Below are positions 42,839-51,059 of a DNA stretch of 64,000 nt, one piece after another; the first letter of the stretch is position 1; each line of letters begins with the position of its first letter. Origin of the DNA: Caballeronia udeis. GTDB lineage: Bacteria > Pseudomonadota > Gammaproteobacteria > Burkholderiales > Burkholderiaceae. Both the position numbers and the translations under genes were made by a program. The notes below the pieces were generated by a model. The model did no database searches. It saw only the letters and a list, made by a program, of their open reading frames with translations, and was not told the DNA's origin. The stretch lies in contig NZ_FCOK02000014.1 of assembly GCF_001544555.2 (NCBI RefSeq), positions 80,714-144,713 on the forward strand, written 5' to 3'.

Positions 42839-44062
42839 ATGTCCGACGCGGGATTCAGCGCCACGCGCCTCGAGCGCACTCATACCGCGATGCAACAGTT
42901 CGTCGAAACCGGCGACGTTGCCGGCTGTGTCACGCTGGTCTGGAGGCATGGCGAAATCGCCCGGGTCGGCACGCTGGGGTACCGCGACGGCGAAACCCTC
43001 GCGCCCATGACGCGCGACACGCTGTTTCGCATTGCTTCCATGACCAAGCCTGTAACGAGCGTCGCCGCGCTGATGCTGGTGGAAGAAGGCCGCATCGCAC
43101 TGGATGACCCCGTGTCGCGCTGGTTGCCCGAACTGGCCAATCCCAAGGTCCTCACCGACCCCGCGGCGCCGCTTGACCGTACGGAACCCGCCCGTGCTCC
43201 CATCACGTTGCTCGATCTGCTCACGCACCGCGCCGGGTTCGCTTATCACTTCACCGCGTTTGGTGCGTTAGCGGACGCCTACGGCAATGTCTTCAACGGC
43301 GTCGATGCATCGGTGGACCCCGGTGCATGGCTGCAGCGTGCGGCCGAGCTGCCCCTGATGTTCCAGCCCGGCACGCGCTGGCACTATGGCATCTCCACCG
43401 ACATACTTGGCGCGTTGATCCAGCGCATCAGCGGGCAGTCACTCGACGCATTTTTCCGCACGCGTATCTTCGAGCCGTTGGGCATGACGGACACGGGCTT
43501 TGTGGTGCCGCCCGAGAAACTCGGGCGCTTGTCCGTGGCCTACACCGTCGATCCCGCCACGCGGCAACGCGTGGTGGAAGATCATCCGGCATCGAGCCGC
43601 TTTGCCAAACCCGAGCGCTTCCAAAGCGGCGGCGGCGGGCTTGTTTCCACTGCCGACGACTATCTTCGTTTCGCGCGCCTGCTGCTTGGCCGAGGCCGTT
43701 TGCAAGGCGACGCTAATGAACGCGCGCGTGGTCCGCGTCTGTTGTCGCATCGATCGGTCGACCTGATGCGCACGAATTTCCTGTCGCGTGATCAGCGCCG
43801 CATTCCGGCGTTCGGCCAGATTGTGTGGGCAGGGCAGGGGTTTGGTCTGGGCGTGGCGATCGTGGACGATCCAGCACAACAACGCACGCTGGGTTATCGT
43901 TCTGCGGGTTCATTTGGCTGGCCCGGCGCGCTCGGCACGAGCTGGTTCGCCGATCCGGTGGAAAACATGATCGGCATCCTGCTGATCCAGCGACGTAGCG
44001 TGGAACCCTTTCCAATGGCCGCCGTGTTCGAGCGCCACCTATATGACGCCATTGACGACTAA
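42839..44062 (+). CDS. Serine hydrolase of the class C beta-lactamase family
   Basis: This 407-residue protein has the penicillin-binding-protein/class C beta-lactamase fold. The S-x-x-K nucleophile motif is FRIASMTKPVTS (about residue 68). The second motif Y-x-(N/S) is HYGIS (about 182). Family VIII esterases share this layout (SMTK), and no signal peptide is present, so cytoplasmic ester hydrolysis is more likely than beta-lactam resistance. The start is the ATG after GAGGGAT. Confidence 0.85.
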   Translation: MSDAGFSATRLERTHTAMQQFVETGDVAGCVTLVWRHGEIARVGTLGYRDGETLAPMTRDTLFRIASMTKPVTSVAALMLVEEGRIALDDPVSRWLPELANPKVLTDPAAPLDRTEPARAPITLLDLLTHRAGFAYHFTAFGALADAYGNVFNGVDASVDPGAWLQRAAELPLMFQPGTRWHYGISTDILGALIQRISGQSLDAFFRTRIFEPLGMTDTGFVVPPEKLGRLSVAYTVDPATRQRVVEDHPASSRFAKPERFQSGGGGLVSTADDYLRFARLLLGRGRLQGDANERARGPRLLSHRSVDLMRTNFLSRDQRRIPAFGQIVWAGQGFGLGVAIVDDPAQQRTLGYRSAGSFGWPGALGTSWFADPVENMIGILLIQRRSVEPFPMAAVFERHLYDAIDD

Positions 44063-44141
44063 GCGACAAAAGTAAGAACCGATGGCCGGCGTTATCACGC
44101 CATATCCAATTCGGGCGCATGCCGAACCCAGAGAAGAGCTT

Positions 44142-44435
44142 ATGGCCACCTACAAGCAACTGACCGCACAACTCGAAAAACTGCATAAGGAAGTTGCGAT
44201 TGCACAGCAGAAGGAAATCGCGGCTGCAATAGAAGATATCAAGCGCAAGATCACCGAGTACGACCTGACTGCCGAAGAGCTGGGTTTTACATCCAGACGC
44301 GCGAAGGCGGCCAGGAAGACGCCGTTACCGCCGAAGTATCGCAATCCGAAGACAGGTGAAACATGGAGCGGACGTGGACGTCCGCCCGGCTGGCTGGCAG
44401 GGCGTAACAAGGACCGCTTTCTGATTGATGCTTGA
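44142..44435 (+). CDS. H-NS family nucleoid protein
   Basis: This 97-residue H-NS-like DNA-binding protein has an N-terminal coiled coil for oligomerisation (residues about 1-55, YKQLTAQLEKLHKEVAIAQQ). The C-terminal AT-hook-type domain has the diagnostic YRNPKTGETWSGRGRPPGW motif (about 68-86), as in Burkholderia Bv3F/HvrA-type proteins. The ATG at 44142 has AGAG upstream. It probably silences AT-rich or acquired DNA; the gene-poor stretch to its right and the AT-rich hipBA promoter would be natural targets. Confidence 0.92.
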   Translation: MATYKQLTAQLEKLHKEVAIAQQKEIAAAIEDIKRKITEYDLTAEELGFTSRRAKAARKTPLPPKYRNPKTGETWSGRGRPPGWLAGRNKDRFLIDA

Positions 44436-44659
44436 ACACTTCTTTGCGCGTGAGCTTTGAACAAGCTTCACGCGTGATGGATTCAATGCAGTGTTTCCCG
44501 CAGCAACGTTACGTCGTAGCCGAGCTTGTGTGCGCGATTGATCAAGGCCGTGCGTTACTCAGCGGGTGGCGACGGATCGTTTGAATTTCATGGTGGTCCT
44601 CGATGCGTCCAAAGGGTATGCGTCGCTGTAAGAGCAAGCTTTACTCCGCCGCAACGGGT

Positions 44660-44675
44660 CCCGCATAACCTCACC
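44660..44675 (+). repeat. Outlying iteron
   Basis: CCCGCATAACCTCACC is identical over 16 bp to the origin iteron at 7583. Confidence 0.85.
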
Positions 44676-44862
44676 TATGGTGCGTTTGGACTCTCGAAAA
44701 GCACTGGCAGCAGGCACTTAAAGCTCACGCAGACCGGTATCAACTGTCTTAACAACAGGTCGCAACTCATTGATAGAGAACACTTTAACGTAGAGCGTAG
44801 AGCACAACACAAGACTGGCTCACGGCTCTTCATGTGCTTTCTCAACAAGGCCGGATCACCCT

Positions 44863-44878
44863 CCCGTATAACCTCACC
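44863..44878 (+). repeat. Outlying iteron with origin-like flank
   Basis: CCCGTATAACCTCACC is followed by TATAG, as in the origin copy at 8215. All fixed positions match. Confidence 0.82.
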
Positions 44879-45129
44879 TATAGCGTCACTCACCTCACGC
44901 TCAAGCAAGCGGAGCGTTGCGCCTGCGCCGCTTGTCACGCAACCGATCGCAACGAAGGTCTCAAAACGATGTACAAGAGAAACCGTGAAAGCCTTATAAA
45001 TAAAGGCTCGCAGCGGTATACCTCAAGCACTTCGTGAAGCCCGCTCACGCCTCCAATCTAGTTAGCGATACTTGCAAATAGCCTTAAGCGTGAGTTTTTG
45101 TCTGGTCGTGCAACTCACCTCGCGCAGCT

Positions 45130-45145
45130 CCCGAAATCGCTCACC
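45130..45145 (+). repeat. Outlying iteron with TTTA flank
   Basis: CCCGAAATCGCTCACC is followed by TTTA, the flank seen after the origin copies at 7583 and 7648. Confidence 0.82.
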
Positions 45146-45204
45146 TTTATAAACTTCGCGCGGCGACACGCGGATTCAGCCACTATGCTTCTGGCCTTCT
45201 TCAC

Positions 45205-45812
45205 TTGGCTTCGCTGCTTATGTCGTGGCTGGTCCCGTCGCTTTTCGCATCGCTTCTGAAAATCATTCTTCCAGTGTTTGCGTTGATCCTTGCGGGTTAC
45301 GTGTGTCGCAAGACCGATCGGCTTGGGCCGAATGCGTCGTCGGAACTGAATCGATTCGTGGTCTGTCTGGCGTGCCCGCGCCGCTCTTCGACATCATGGC
45401 GACCACGCCGCGGCACACGCTCGATCAGCCTGCGTTCATTGCCGCGTTCGGTCTGGGTGCGGGTGGGGTCTTTCTGCTGACGGTGATGATTCGATTGAAA
45501 CAATCACGTCATCTCGCCGATGCCAGCCTCGACGGTCTCAACGCCGCGTATCCGAATGCAGGTTTCATTGGCTTGCCGTTATGCCTGCTCGCCTTCGGTC
45601 ACGCGAGCCTCGCGTCGGCAGTGATCGCGATGATCCTGACGGTGTGCGTGCTGTTCGCCGTGGCTATCGTTCTGATCGAGCGCGTTGCCCATGGGGCGGG
45701 GCCGTTCATGCTGGCGGAGTTTTATAAACGCGAAGCCGAGGTGACGTCCGGCACCATTCTGTTTTCCACGGTCATCTCACTCGTCACGGTTTGCCTTGCT
45801 GGCATGAATTGA
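45205..45812 (+). pseudogene. Decayed AEC-family transporter
   Basis: The first frame reads LLKIILPVFALILAGYVCRK and SSELNRFVVCLA, the normal start of an auxin-efflux-carrier-family permease. Continuation VPAPLFDIMATTPRHTLDQP lies in the next frame, consistent with loss of one base just after 45372. The second frame then runs through the GLNAAYPNAGFIGLPLCLLA block but jumps from HGAGPF directly to MLAEFYKREAEVTSG, which belongs at the C-terminus. About 100 residues are missing. Two independent lesions make it a pseudogene. It adjoins the iteron desert and hipBA, suggesting a site of past rearrangement. Confidence 0.8.
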
Positions 45813-45870
45813 CAGCGGACATCGAAAGACCCGGACCTGAGCAGGTGGGGCTGTCCAACTGTCATCTCGT

Positions 45871-45932
45871 TATGTTCAATATAAAGAACATAAATTCAAA
45901 TTTCTAGTTTTATGTTCTTTATATTGAACATA
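45871..45932. promoter_or_regulatory. Twin operators upstream of hipB
   Basis: Two 24-bp arms (45871-45894 and 45909-45932) are perfect inverses. Each contains its own dyad TGTTC-N8-GAACA (45873-45890 and 45913-45930), centres 40 bp apart. The 5-N8-5 geometry equals that of the E. coli HipB operator (TATCC-N8-GGATA), with different bases. A further half-site, TTGAACA, overlaps the hipB start codon. The region is strongly AT-rich and lies directly upstream of hipB, so it is very probably the autoregulatory operator. Confidence 0.75.
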
Positions 45933-46006
45933 AATTGATATGGCGATAATGTTTCATATAGAATACGTTAAGGTGAAAATTGAAGTTAATGTAAGGTATA
46001 TTGAAC

Positions 46007-46339
46007 ATGAACCTTGCCGAATTGGGCGAAATCTTCAAGCGGGCGAGAATCGAGGCGAATTTGACGCAGGAGGAGGTCGCGCAGCGCAGCGGCGTTCAGC
46101 GTGCGCGCATCAGCCTTTTTGAGACGGGTGCGTTGGCCGAACTGGGCGCGGTCAAGATGCTAAGCCTGTTCAATGCAGTCGGACTTGAAATGTTCGTGCG
46201 ACCGGCTGGCCATCGACGCACGCTTGATGACGTACTGAGCGAGCCGGACGAAGATCGTGCCCCTATCTCGCGGAAGCGGGTACGGCTCGGCGCTAGCCAG
46301 CGCCTCATGAAATCCGGTATTGGAAAGGCCTCCGAATGA
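46007..46339 (+). CDS. hipB: HipB-like antitoxin
   Basis: This 110-residue XRE-family antitoxin has the helix-turn-helix at residues about 15-40 (ARIEANLTQEEVAQRSGVQRA RISLFE read across). The C-terminal 40 residues are polar and probably contact the toxin. The ATG at 46007 is preceded by AAGG; a TTG two codons upstream is less likely. It should repress the operon through the twin operators and neutralise HipA by direct binding. The stop overlaps the hipA start (ATGA at 46336-46339), so the two are translationally coupled. Confidence 0.85.
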   Translation: MNLAELGEIFKRARIEANLTQEEVAQRSGVQRARISLFETGALAELGAVKMLSLFNAVGLEMFVRPAGHRRTLDDVLSEPDEDRAPISRKRVRLGASQRLMKSGIGKASE

Positions 46340-47664
46340 GCGGACCAATTCTTGACGTCTACGTCGCTTCGAAGCTCGTGGGGACCCTGACGGAAGAAGC
46401 CGGCAGTGGTGTGTTCACTTACCTCCCCGACGTCCCGGCGGAGTGCCTCGTCTCGCTTCTGATGCCCGTTCGTGCCGAATCCTATGTCTGGAAAAAGGGA
46501 CTTCATCCGTTTTTTCAGATGAACCTGCCCGAGGGCTACAAGAAAGACCGCATCCGAGAAACACTGGGTCCCCATGCGGATGTGACCGATATGGGTCTGC
46601 TTGCACTGACAGGGGCGAACAGTATTGGGCGGGTTCAGGTCGTGCCGCGCGGCACCTCGCCTGGAATGGCCGGTGGCAATGTGAAGATGTCGGATCTGCT
46701 CGCGTCCGCTGACTCACGCGAGAACCTCCTGCAACTTCTGGATGAGGGAGTCACGCAGGGCATTTCGGGAGTGATGCCGAAGGCGCTGTCGAAGCCAGGC
46801 GAGAAGGCGACGGTCTGGACAGAAGAATTTATTCTGAAGACGGGCTTCGACGATATTCCGTGGTTATCCGTCAACGAATACCTCTGTCTCGAAGTCGCGC
46901 GCCAAGCCGGACTCGAGGTTCCGGAAACGCGGCTCTCGGATGATGGTCAGGTTCTCGCTATAGGCCGGTTCGACCGCACGAAAGACGGGAAATGGTTGGC
47001 TGTCGAAGACTATTGCGCGTTGAAGGGGCTGGATCCTGTCGAGAAGTATCGCAAGGGGACCCTTGAAGACCTGGCTAAAATGACACAGGAATTCAGCTCT
47101 GGTGACAACGTCAAGGAAAACACCCGCAAGCTCTTCACGCTGCATCTCTTGAACATCGCGCTGAGAAATTCGGACGCATACCTGAAGAATTTCGCGGTGA
47201 CGTATACCAGCACAGAGGATGTCCGCCTGGCTCCCGCCTATGACATCGTCACGGTGACGATCTATCCGCGATACAAGACGAATCTGCCCGCGCTGCCGCT
47301 ATACGGCAAGCGTGTATGGGCATCGGGCAAAGCGCTTGGACGTTACGGCGGCGCGTGGCTTGGCCTGACTACGACCGACATGACCGATAGCGTGGAAGGC
47401 GTCACAGCGGCAGTGCAGGGTGTTCTGCCTCTTGTACGAGAATGTGCTGACCGTTTCCCCGGTTTTCAGGAAGTGGCTAAACGAATGCTTGATGCGTGGG
47501 CGCAGGGTCTTGAAGACATCAAGCCTGACGCCAAACCCGGCAAGAGTGTGCCTGCGCCCCTGCGTGAGCAGGCGGGGCTCTCAGACCCGAACGGGTTGGA
47601 ACGCCGCAAGGAAACCAATCCCTACGCGAACCCGGACGGGGCTTTCTCGCACAAGGCACGTTAG
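46336..47664 (+). CDS. hipA: HipA-like serine/threonine kinase toxin
   Basis: This 442-residue HipA-type kinase halts growth in E. coli by phosphorylating glutamyl-tRNA synthetase. The conserved G-loop GISGVMPK lies at 142-149. The catalytic loop NSDAYLKNF puts Asp280 and Asn285 five apart, as in HipA of E. coli. The metal-binding Asp303 in APAYDIV is 23 residues further, also the canonical distance. All core residues are present, so the kinase looks active. The C-terminal 45 residues are a polar extension. The gene overlaps hipB by 4 bp. Its target in this organism is unknown. Confidence 0.9.
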   Translation: MSGPILDVYVASKLVGTLTEEAGSGVFTYLPDVPAECLVSLLMPVRAESYVWKKGLHPFFQMNLPEGYKKDRIRETLGPHADVTDMGLLALTGANSIGRVQVVPRGTSPGMAGGNVKMSDLLASADSRENLLQLLDEGVTQGISGVMPKALSKPGEKATVWTEEFILKTGFDDIPWLSVNEYLCLEVARQAGLEVPETRLSDDGQVLAIGRFDRTKDGKWLAVEDYCALKGLDPVEKYRKGTLEDLAKMTQEFSSGDNVKENTRKLFTLHLLNIALRNSDAYLKNFAVTYTSTEDVRLAPAYDIVTVTIYPRYKTNLPALPLYGKRVWASGKALGRYGGAWLGLTTTDMTDSVEGVTAAVQGVLPLVRECADRFPGFQEVAKRMLDAWAQGLEDIKPDAKPGKSVPAPLREQAGLSDPNGLERRKETNPYANPDGAFSHKAR

Positions 47665-47784
47665 ACGTGTAAGCAGCTCCGGCCGCCCTACGATCTGAGC
47701 GAATTTCGTCGGACAACGCGTGGCATCGACAATCGAATCCGCTGCGTTGCCCGGTCTTTCCCCTCACAAACTTCCAGGCCGCCC

Positions 47785-48072
47785 TTATTGCGTACTCACG
47801 CGCGTGCCGTCTGCTTGCGTGACGGCTGCATCCGTACCCGACGTGACGCGTTCAGCGCGTGCCGTTTGGTACGGCAACAACTGGGGATAACTTTCCGTAT
47901 GGATCGCGTCGAGCTCACCGCTCTTTTGCGCGGCGATCAATTCAGCCTTTACCTCGGCCCGCGTTCTCGGCGCATAGGCGTTTTGCTGGACGGTGTCAGT
48001 GGATTGAGCAAAGACGGGTGCCGATGAGAACAGCACAGCGACAAACAAACTACCGATAAGCGCGCGTTTCAT
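47785..48072 (-). CDS. DUF4148 secreted protein
   Basis: This 95-residue protein has a signal peptide (MKRALIGSLFVAVLFSSAPVFAQ) and a DUF4148 segment, RTRAEVKAELIAAQKSGELDAI, in the middle. The ATG at 48072 fits a normal signal peptide; a longer upstream reading lacks support. The gene is likely periplasmic and of unknown function, the second of its type in the window. Confidence 0.82.
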   Translation of the reverse strand: MKRALIGSLFVAVLFSSAPVFAQSTDTVQQNAYAPRTRAEVKAELIAAQKSGELDAIHTESYPQLLPYQTARAERVTSGTDAAVTQADGTRVSTQ

Positions 48073-48383
48073 GATGAACCCTTGACTGATTGGAGACGGC
48101 GCGTTTGACGCCATCGACGTGAACCAGCCTATTCACATCGCTATCGATGACCAATGTCGATTGGCAAAACATATTGTTGTGGTTGGCGCATGAATGTGAA
48201 GTTTCATGTCGCGACGCGGAGGGAATCGCCGGGGTTTCCCATTTTCGCAAGCCGCACGGCGCTTCCATCATTGCGGTTCCAGTAAAGATCAATTCCTTAC
48301 ACCGTCATTTTTCTGCATTCGCTTAATCGATATTCTCGGTTCATCGATCCAGTGCGATCGTTGCCAACTCACCGAGGTGTCTC
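48073..48383. other. Intergenic region without recognised features
   Basis: Nothing beyond the probable divergent promoters of the two small secreted-protein genes is seen. Confidence 0.4.
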
Positions 48384-48524
48384 ATGAAACGCATGCTTTC
48401 CATCTTCGCTGCTGTCGCTCTGTTCGCTGTGGCGGGCGCTGCCAACGCTGCCGACAATGCCAACTCGCAGTCGTCGACGTGCCAAGGCCCGCCGTCGCAA
48501 TGCAATGTGTTTTTCGGTCATTAA
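48384..48524 (+). CDS. Small secreted peptide with two cysteines
   Basis: This 46-residue reading frame starts at an ATG 5 bp after GAGGTG. It opens with a good Sec signal peptide, MKRMLSIFAAVALFAVAG followed by an ANA cleavage site near residue 22. The mature peptide is about 24 residues, rich in Asn, Gln and Ser, with two cysteines 9 residues apart (STCQGPPSQCNVFFGH) that could form a small loop. No family is recognised. The complete signal peptide and ribosome-binding site make it a likely real gene despite its size. A toxin, signal or structural role cannot be decided. Confidence 0.6.
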   Translation: MKRMLSIFAAVALFAVAGAANAADNANSQSSTCQGPPSQCNVFFGH

Positions 48525-48909
48525 CTTTTGGTCCGGCGCCCGCTACAAAGACGCTCCTGCCTGCTTTCGCCACGCGCCTAGCCTTGGTCCGCCAAGCATA
48601 TGGCGGTTTAGTGCGAATTATTAAACATCTGCAAAGTTGTCCACAGAAACTGTGGACAACTTTGTGGAAATCATCTCGAAAATGGCTTGGAATGGGGCTG
48701 TCGCCCGGGGTCCGATCGAAACGCCCATCGTGAAGCAGGATGCGGTGAGAAACGTACGCCGCCCGACGCGGTCCAGGCGTCAATCCACCCTATCTCGGAT
48801 AGCCTTGGCGTTGGTCGAACGCCTATGATGGGCGGCGGGTACGCGCCCTGCGCGTCACATCCGTGGATGCCATTTATCCCTCCGCTCCATTCAGTCACCG
48901 GGACAAGCC
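48525..48909. other. Intergenic region with a perfect hairpin
   Basis: No gene is supported; a 63-codon frame at 48637-48828 is not protein-like. The 14-bp stem at 48633-48663 is the main signal. Confidence 0.4.
48633..48663. other. 14-bp hairpin holding two facing DnaA-box-like sequences
   Basis: AAAGTTGTCCACAG, loop AAA and CTGTGGACAACTTT form a perfect 14-bp stem. Each arm includes TTGTCCACA, one base from the strong DnaA box TTATCCACA. No long T-run follows. It could be a terminator of the small peptide gene or a DnaA-binding site. Confidence 0.5.
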
Positions 48910-49464
48910 ATGACCTACAAGATTGCGGTTGTTGTCGGAAGCATTCGCCGAGATTCATTCAACAAGCAGCTTGCGCACGCGGTAACGTCGCTCGCGCCGC
49001 CGGATTTTTCGTTCGAGTTCCTGGATATCGCGGGCTTGCCGCTCTATAGCCAGGACTACGACAGCGACTTTCCCGAAGTCGCGCGAACCTTCAAGCACAG
49101 AATAGCGGCGGCGGATGGCTTGCTGTTCGTGACGCCGGAATACAACCGCTCGATTCCTGGCGTGCTGAAAAATGCGCTGGACTGGGGTTCGCGTCCCTGG
49201 GGTCATAGCGTATGGGGCAACAAGCCCGGCGCGGTGCTCGGCACGTCGCCGGGCGCGACCGGCACGGCGCTCGCGCAGGCGCATTTGCGAAATGTGCTCG
49301 CTTACCTCGATGTGCCGCTCATGGGTCACCCGGAGATGTTCGTCAAGCACGATACAAACCGTATTGATGCCAGCGGCACGATCGTGAGCGAAGACACACG
49401 CAAGTTCCTGCAGAACTTCGTCGATAAATACGTCGCGTGGGTTCAGCGCCTTGCGACGGTTTAA
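48910..49464 (+). CDS. NAD(P)H-dependent FMN reductase
   Basis: This 184-residue flavodoxin-fold protein of the NADPH-dependent FMN reductase family is related to chromate/quinone reductases. Diagnostic blocks are VVGSIRRDSFNKQLA near the N-terminus for phosphate binding, then FVTPEYNRSIPGVLKNALDWGSRP near residue 75. It is probably a cytosolic quinone or azo-type reductase; the substrate is not set. A strong terminator follows. Confidence 0.9.
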   Translation: MTYKIAVVVGSIRRDSFNKQLAHAVTSLAPPDFSFEFLDIAGLPLYSQDYDSDFPEVARTFKHRIAAADGLLFVTPEYNRSIPGVLKNALDWGSRPWGHSVWGNKPGAVLGTSPGATGTALAQAHLRNVLAYLDVPLMGHPEMFVKHDTNRIDASGTIVSEDTRKFLQNFVDKYVAWVQRLATV

Positions 49465-49484
49465 GCTGTAAAGCCCATCCGCAA

Positions 49485-49520
49485 AACGCCAACGGCCCGC
49501 TTTAGCGGGCCGTTGGCGTT
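49485..49520. terminator. Bidirectional terminator
   Basis: AACGCCAACGGCCCGC and GCGGGCCGTTGGCGTT form a perfect 16-bp stem with loop TTTA. It lies between two converging genes and serves both. Confidence 0.88.
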
Positions 49521-49541
49521 CAACGCGTTGAACAGCGTCGG

Positions 49542-50846
49542 TTACAGGTGATGGTGATGCCCCGTCACGCGCTCCCAGCCATGACGCACCGCGACCTTGA
49601 AGCGCTCCCAGGTATGTGCGCCGCCTGAGCTGCGGCCTTCCCAGTCGTGCCGCAGTTCGGTTTCCATCGTATCGTCCCAGTTGCGGCGGTTGTAACGGTC
49701 GTCGCTGGCGGCTGTGACACCGTATCGGTACGCTTCCTCGTACTCTTCATAGCTCGCGCCCGTTGCCGCGTACTTTGATTCGTAGTCCGAGCGGAATTCG
49801 TCTTCGTACTCCATGTATTCGTCCGGCATCGCGCTTCGCGCTGCCGCATGTGCCCCGAGGGCCGAATCGCCGGTCTGGCTCAGCGTACCCGCAACGGGCG
49901 AGCCCGTCGTGCCCATGCCGCCCTCAGCCGCCACTCGCGACGACGTTTCCGTTTCATCCAACGGGTCGAGAGGATCAACGGGGCGCCAGCCTTGCGTCGA
50001 CGCGGCGCCGCTCAGCGGCTCGCCGGCAGCCGGACGAGCCGGAAGCATGCTCTGAGCAGGATTCAGTGCCTCCGCGTCGCCGAGCAGCGGTTCATCCAAT
50101 GACGTTGCAGCACAGGACGCCGAGCGCCGCACCGGTTTGTCCGTGTCTCGCCGGACGGTGCCGCTGGTCATCGGATCGCCGCCCGTTGCCCGATAGGACG
50201 AATCGCTGCCACCGGCGAACACATCGCGGGCAACCGGGCTGATCGGGTCAAGCGGCTCGACAGCCGGATCGTCACGATCCGCATGCGGATAAGCGCGTGC
50301 CCGGTTGGCGTCGGCGCGTGCAGCGACAAGCGGATCCGCCGCCGGATTCACCGGCGCGCGTCCCGGCACGGCGCTGCCCGAGCCGAGGCCGAGTTCGTCG
50401 AGCAAGGAGTGATCGCGGTCATCGCCTGCGGCCGTTCTCGTGGCTCCGTGGCTTAGCGTGCCCCAGCTTGCCGCCCGTTCGTCGATATCAATCGCGCCTT
50501 GTTCAGCCAGCGTCTGGCGGGCGGTGTCGGCGCGCGCTTCGGTGGCGGTATCGACGGCCACCAGCACCCCGCCGCGCCGCACGGCTTCGGAGTAATGCGC
50601 CACTTCGGGCGGCTGCTCCCGGCCCCTGAACAGCATCGAAAAGAAGCGCTCGATATTCGCCAGCACGCCGCCGGTTTCAGGCGGTTGGCCCACGTTGGGC
50701 GCGAGAGCAGGGTCGTCGGGCGAAGAGGGGGCGGGCGCAGCCTGGAGTTCGATGTCAGAACGAGCGAAACCGGACGCAACAAGTGCGCTGCGCGCCACTT
50801 CTGCCTGGTCGTAGGTATCGAAGATACCAATAACGGTATGTCGCAT
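49542..50846 (-). CDS. Large hydrophilic stress protein with GSP17M-like N-terminus
   Basis: This is a 434-residue protein. The N-terminal 100 residues match the general stress protein 17M-like domain (HTVIGIFDTYDQAEVARSAL, then a second half with EAVRRGGVLVAVDTATEARAD). The centre (about 130-330) is long, Pro/Asp/Ala-rich and probably disordered. The C-terminal 100 residues contain YMEYEDEFRSDYESKY and ending WERFKVAVRHGWERVTGHHHHL, a motif shared by many burkholderial stress proteins. A strong GGAGG precedes the ATG. It is probably cytosolic and desiccation- or stress-related; the mechanism is unknown. Confidence 0.78.
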   Translation of the reverse strand: MRHTVIGIFDTYDQAEVARSALVASGFARSDIELQAAPAPSSPDDPALAPNVGQPPETGGVLANIERFFSMLFRGREQPPEVAHYSEAVRRGGVLVAVDTATEARADTARQTLAEQGAIDIDERAASWGTLSHGATRTAAGDDRDHSLLDELGLGSGSAVPGRAPVNPAADPLVAARADANRARAYPHADRDDPAVEPLDPISPVARDVFAGGSDSSYRATGGDPMTSGTVRRDTDKPVRRSASCAATSLDEPLLGDAEALNPAQSMLPARPAAGEPLSGAASTQGWRPVDPLDPLDETETSSRVAAEGGMGTTGSPVAGTLSQTGDSALGAHAAARSAMPDEYMEYEDEFRSDYESKYAATGASYEEYEEAYRYGVTAASDDRYNRRNWDDTMETELRHDWEGRSSGGAHTWERFKVAVRHGWERVTGHHHHL

Positions 50847-51059
50847 GGCTGCCTCCTGGGTGGCCTGTCATCAGTCGCGACGGGTCAGGAAAATCAATCG
50901 TCGCAAATCTAGTTTAGGTCGCAACTACCGTGTTACCTCGCAACTCGCGTGCCGGGTCCCGTGCGTGCGCACCGTGACCCGGCTCGAAGCACGGCTATCC
51001 ATGCCGTGCCAGCCGGCGAGCGGATATTTTTACAAGGTGCATGGAAAAAGGCGCTCGGC

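Larger units (their letters stand above)
44436..45204. other. Gene desert with three iterons
   Basis: No intact gene was found. Iterons occur at 44660, 44863 and 45130, all in the origin orientation. A hairpin of CGCGTGA-type arms lies just after hns (44448-44475). On the minus strand at 44483-44553 a fragment reads NRAHKLGYDVTLLRETLH and stop; it looks like the C-terminus of a lost protein whose family I do not recognise. The region ends at the decayed AEC transporter. Confidence 0.6.
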
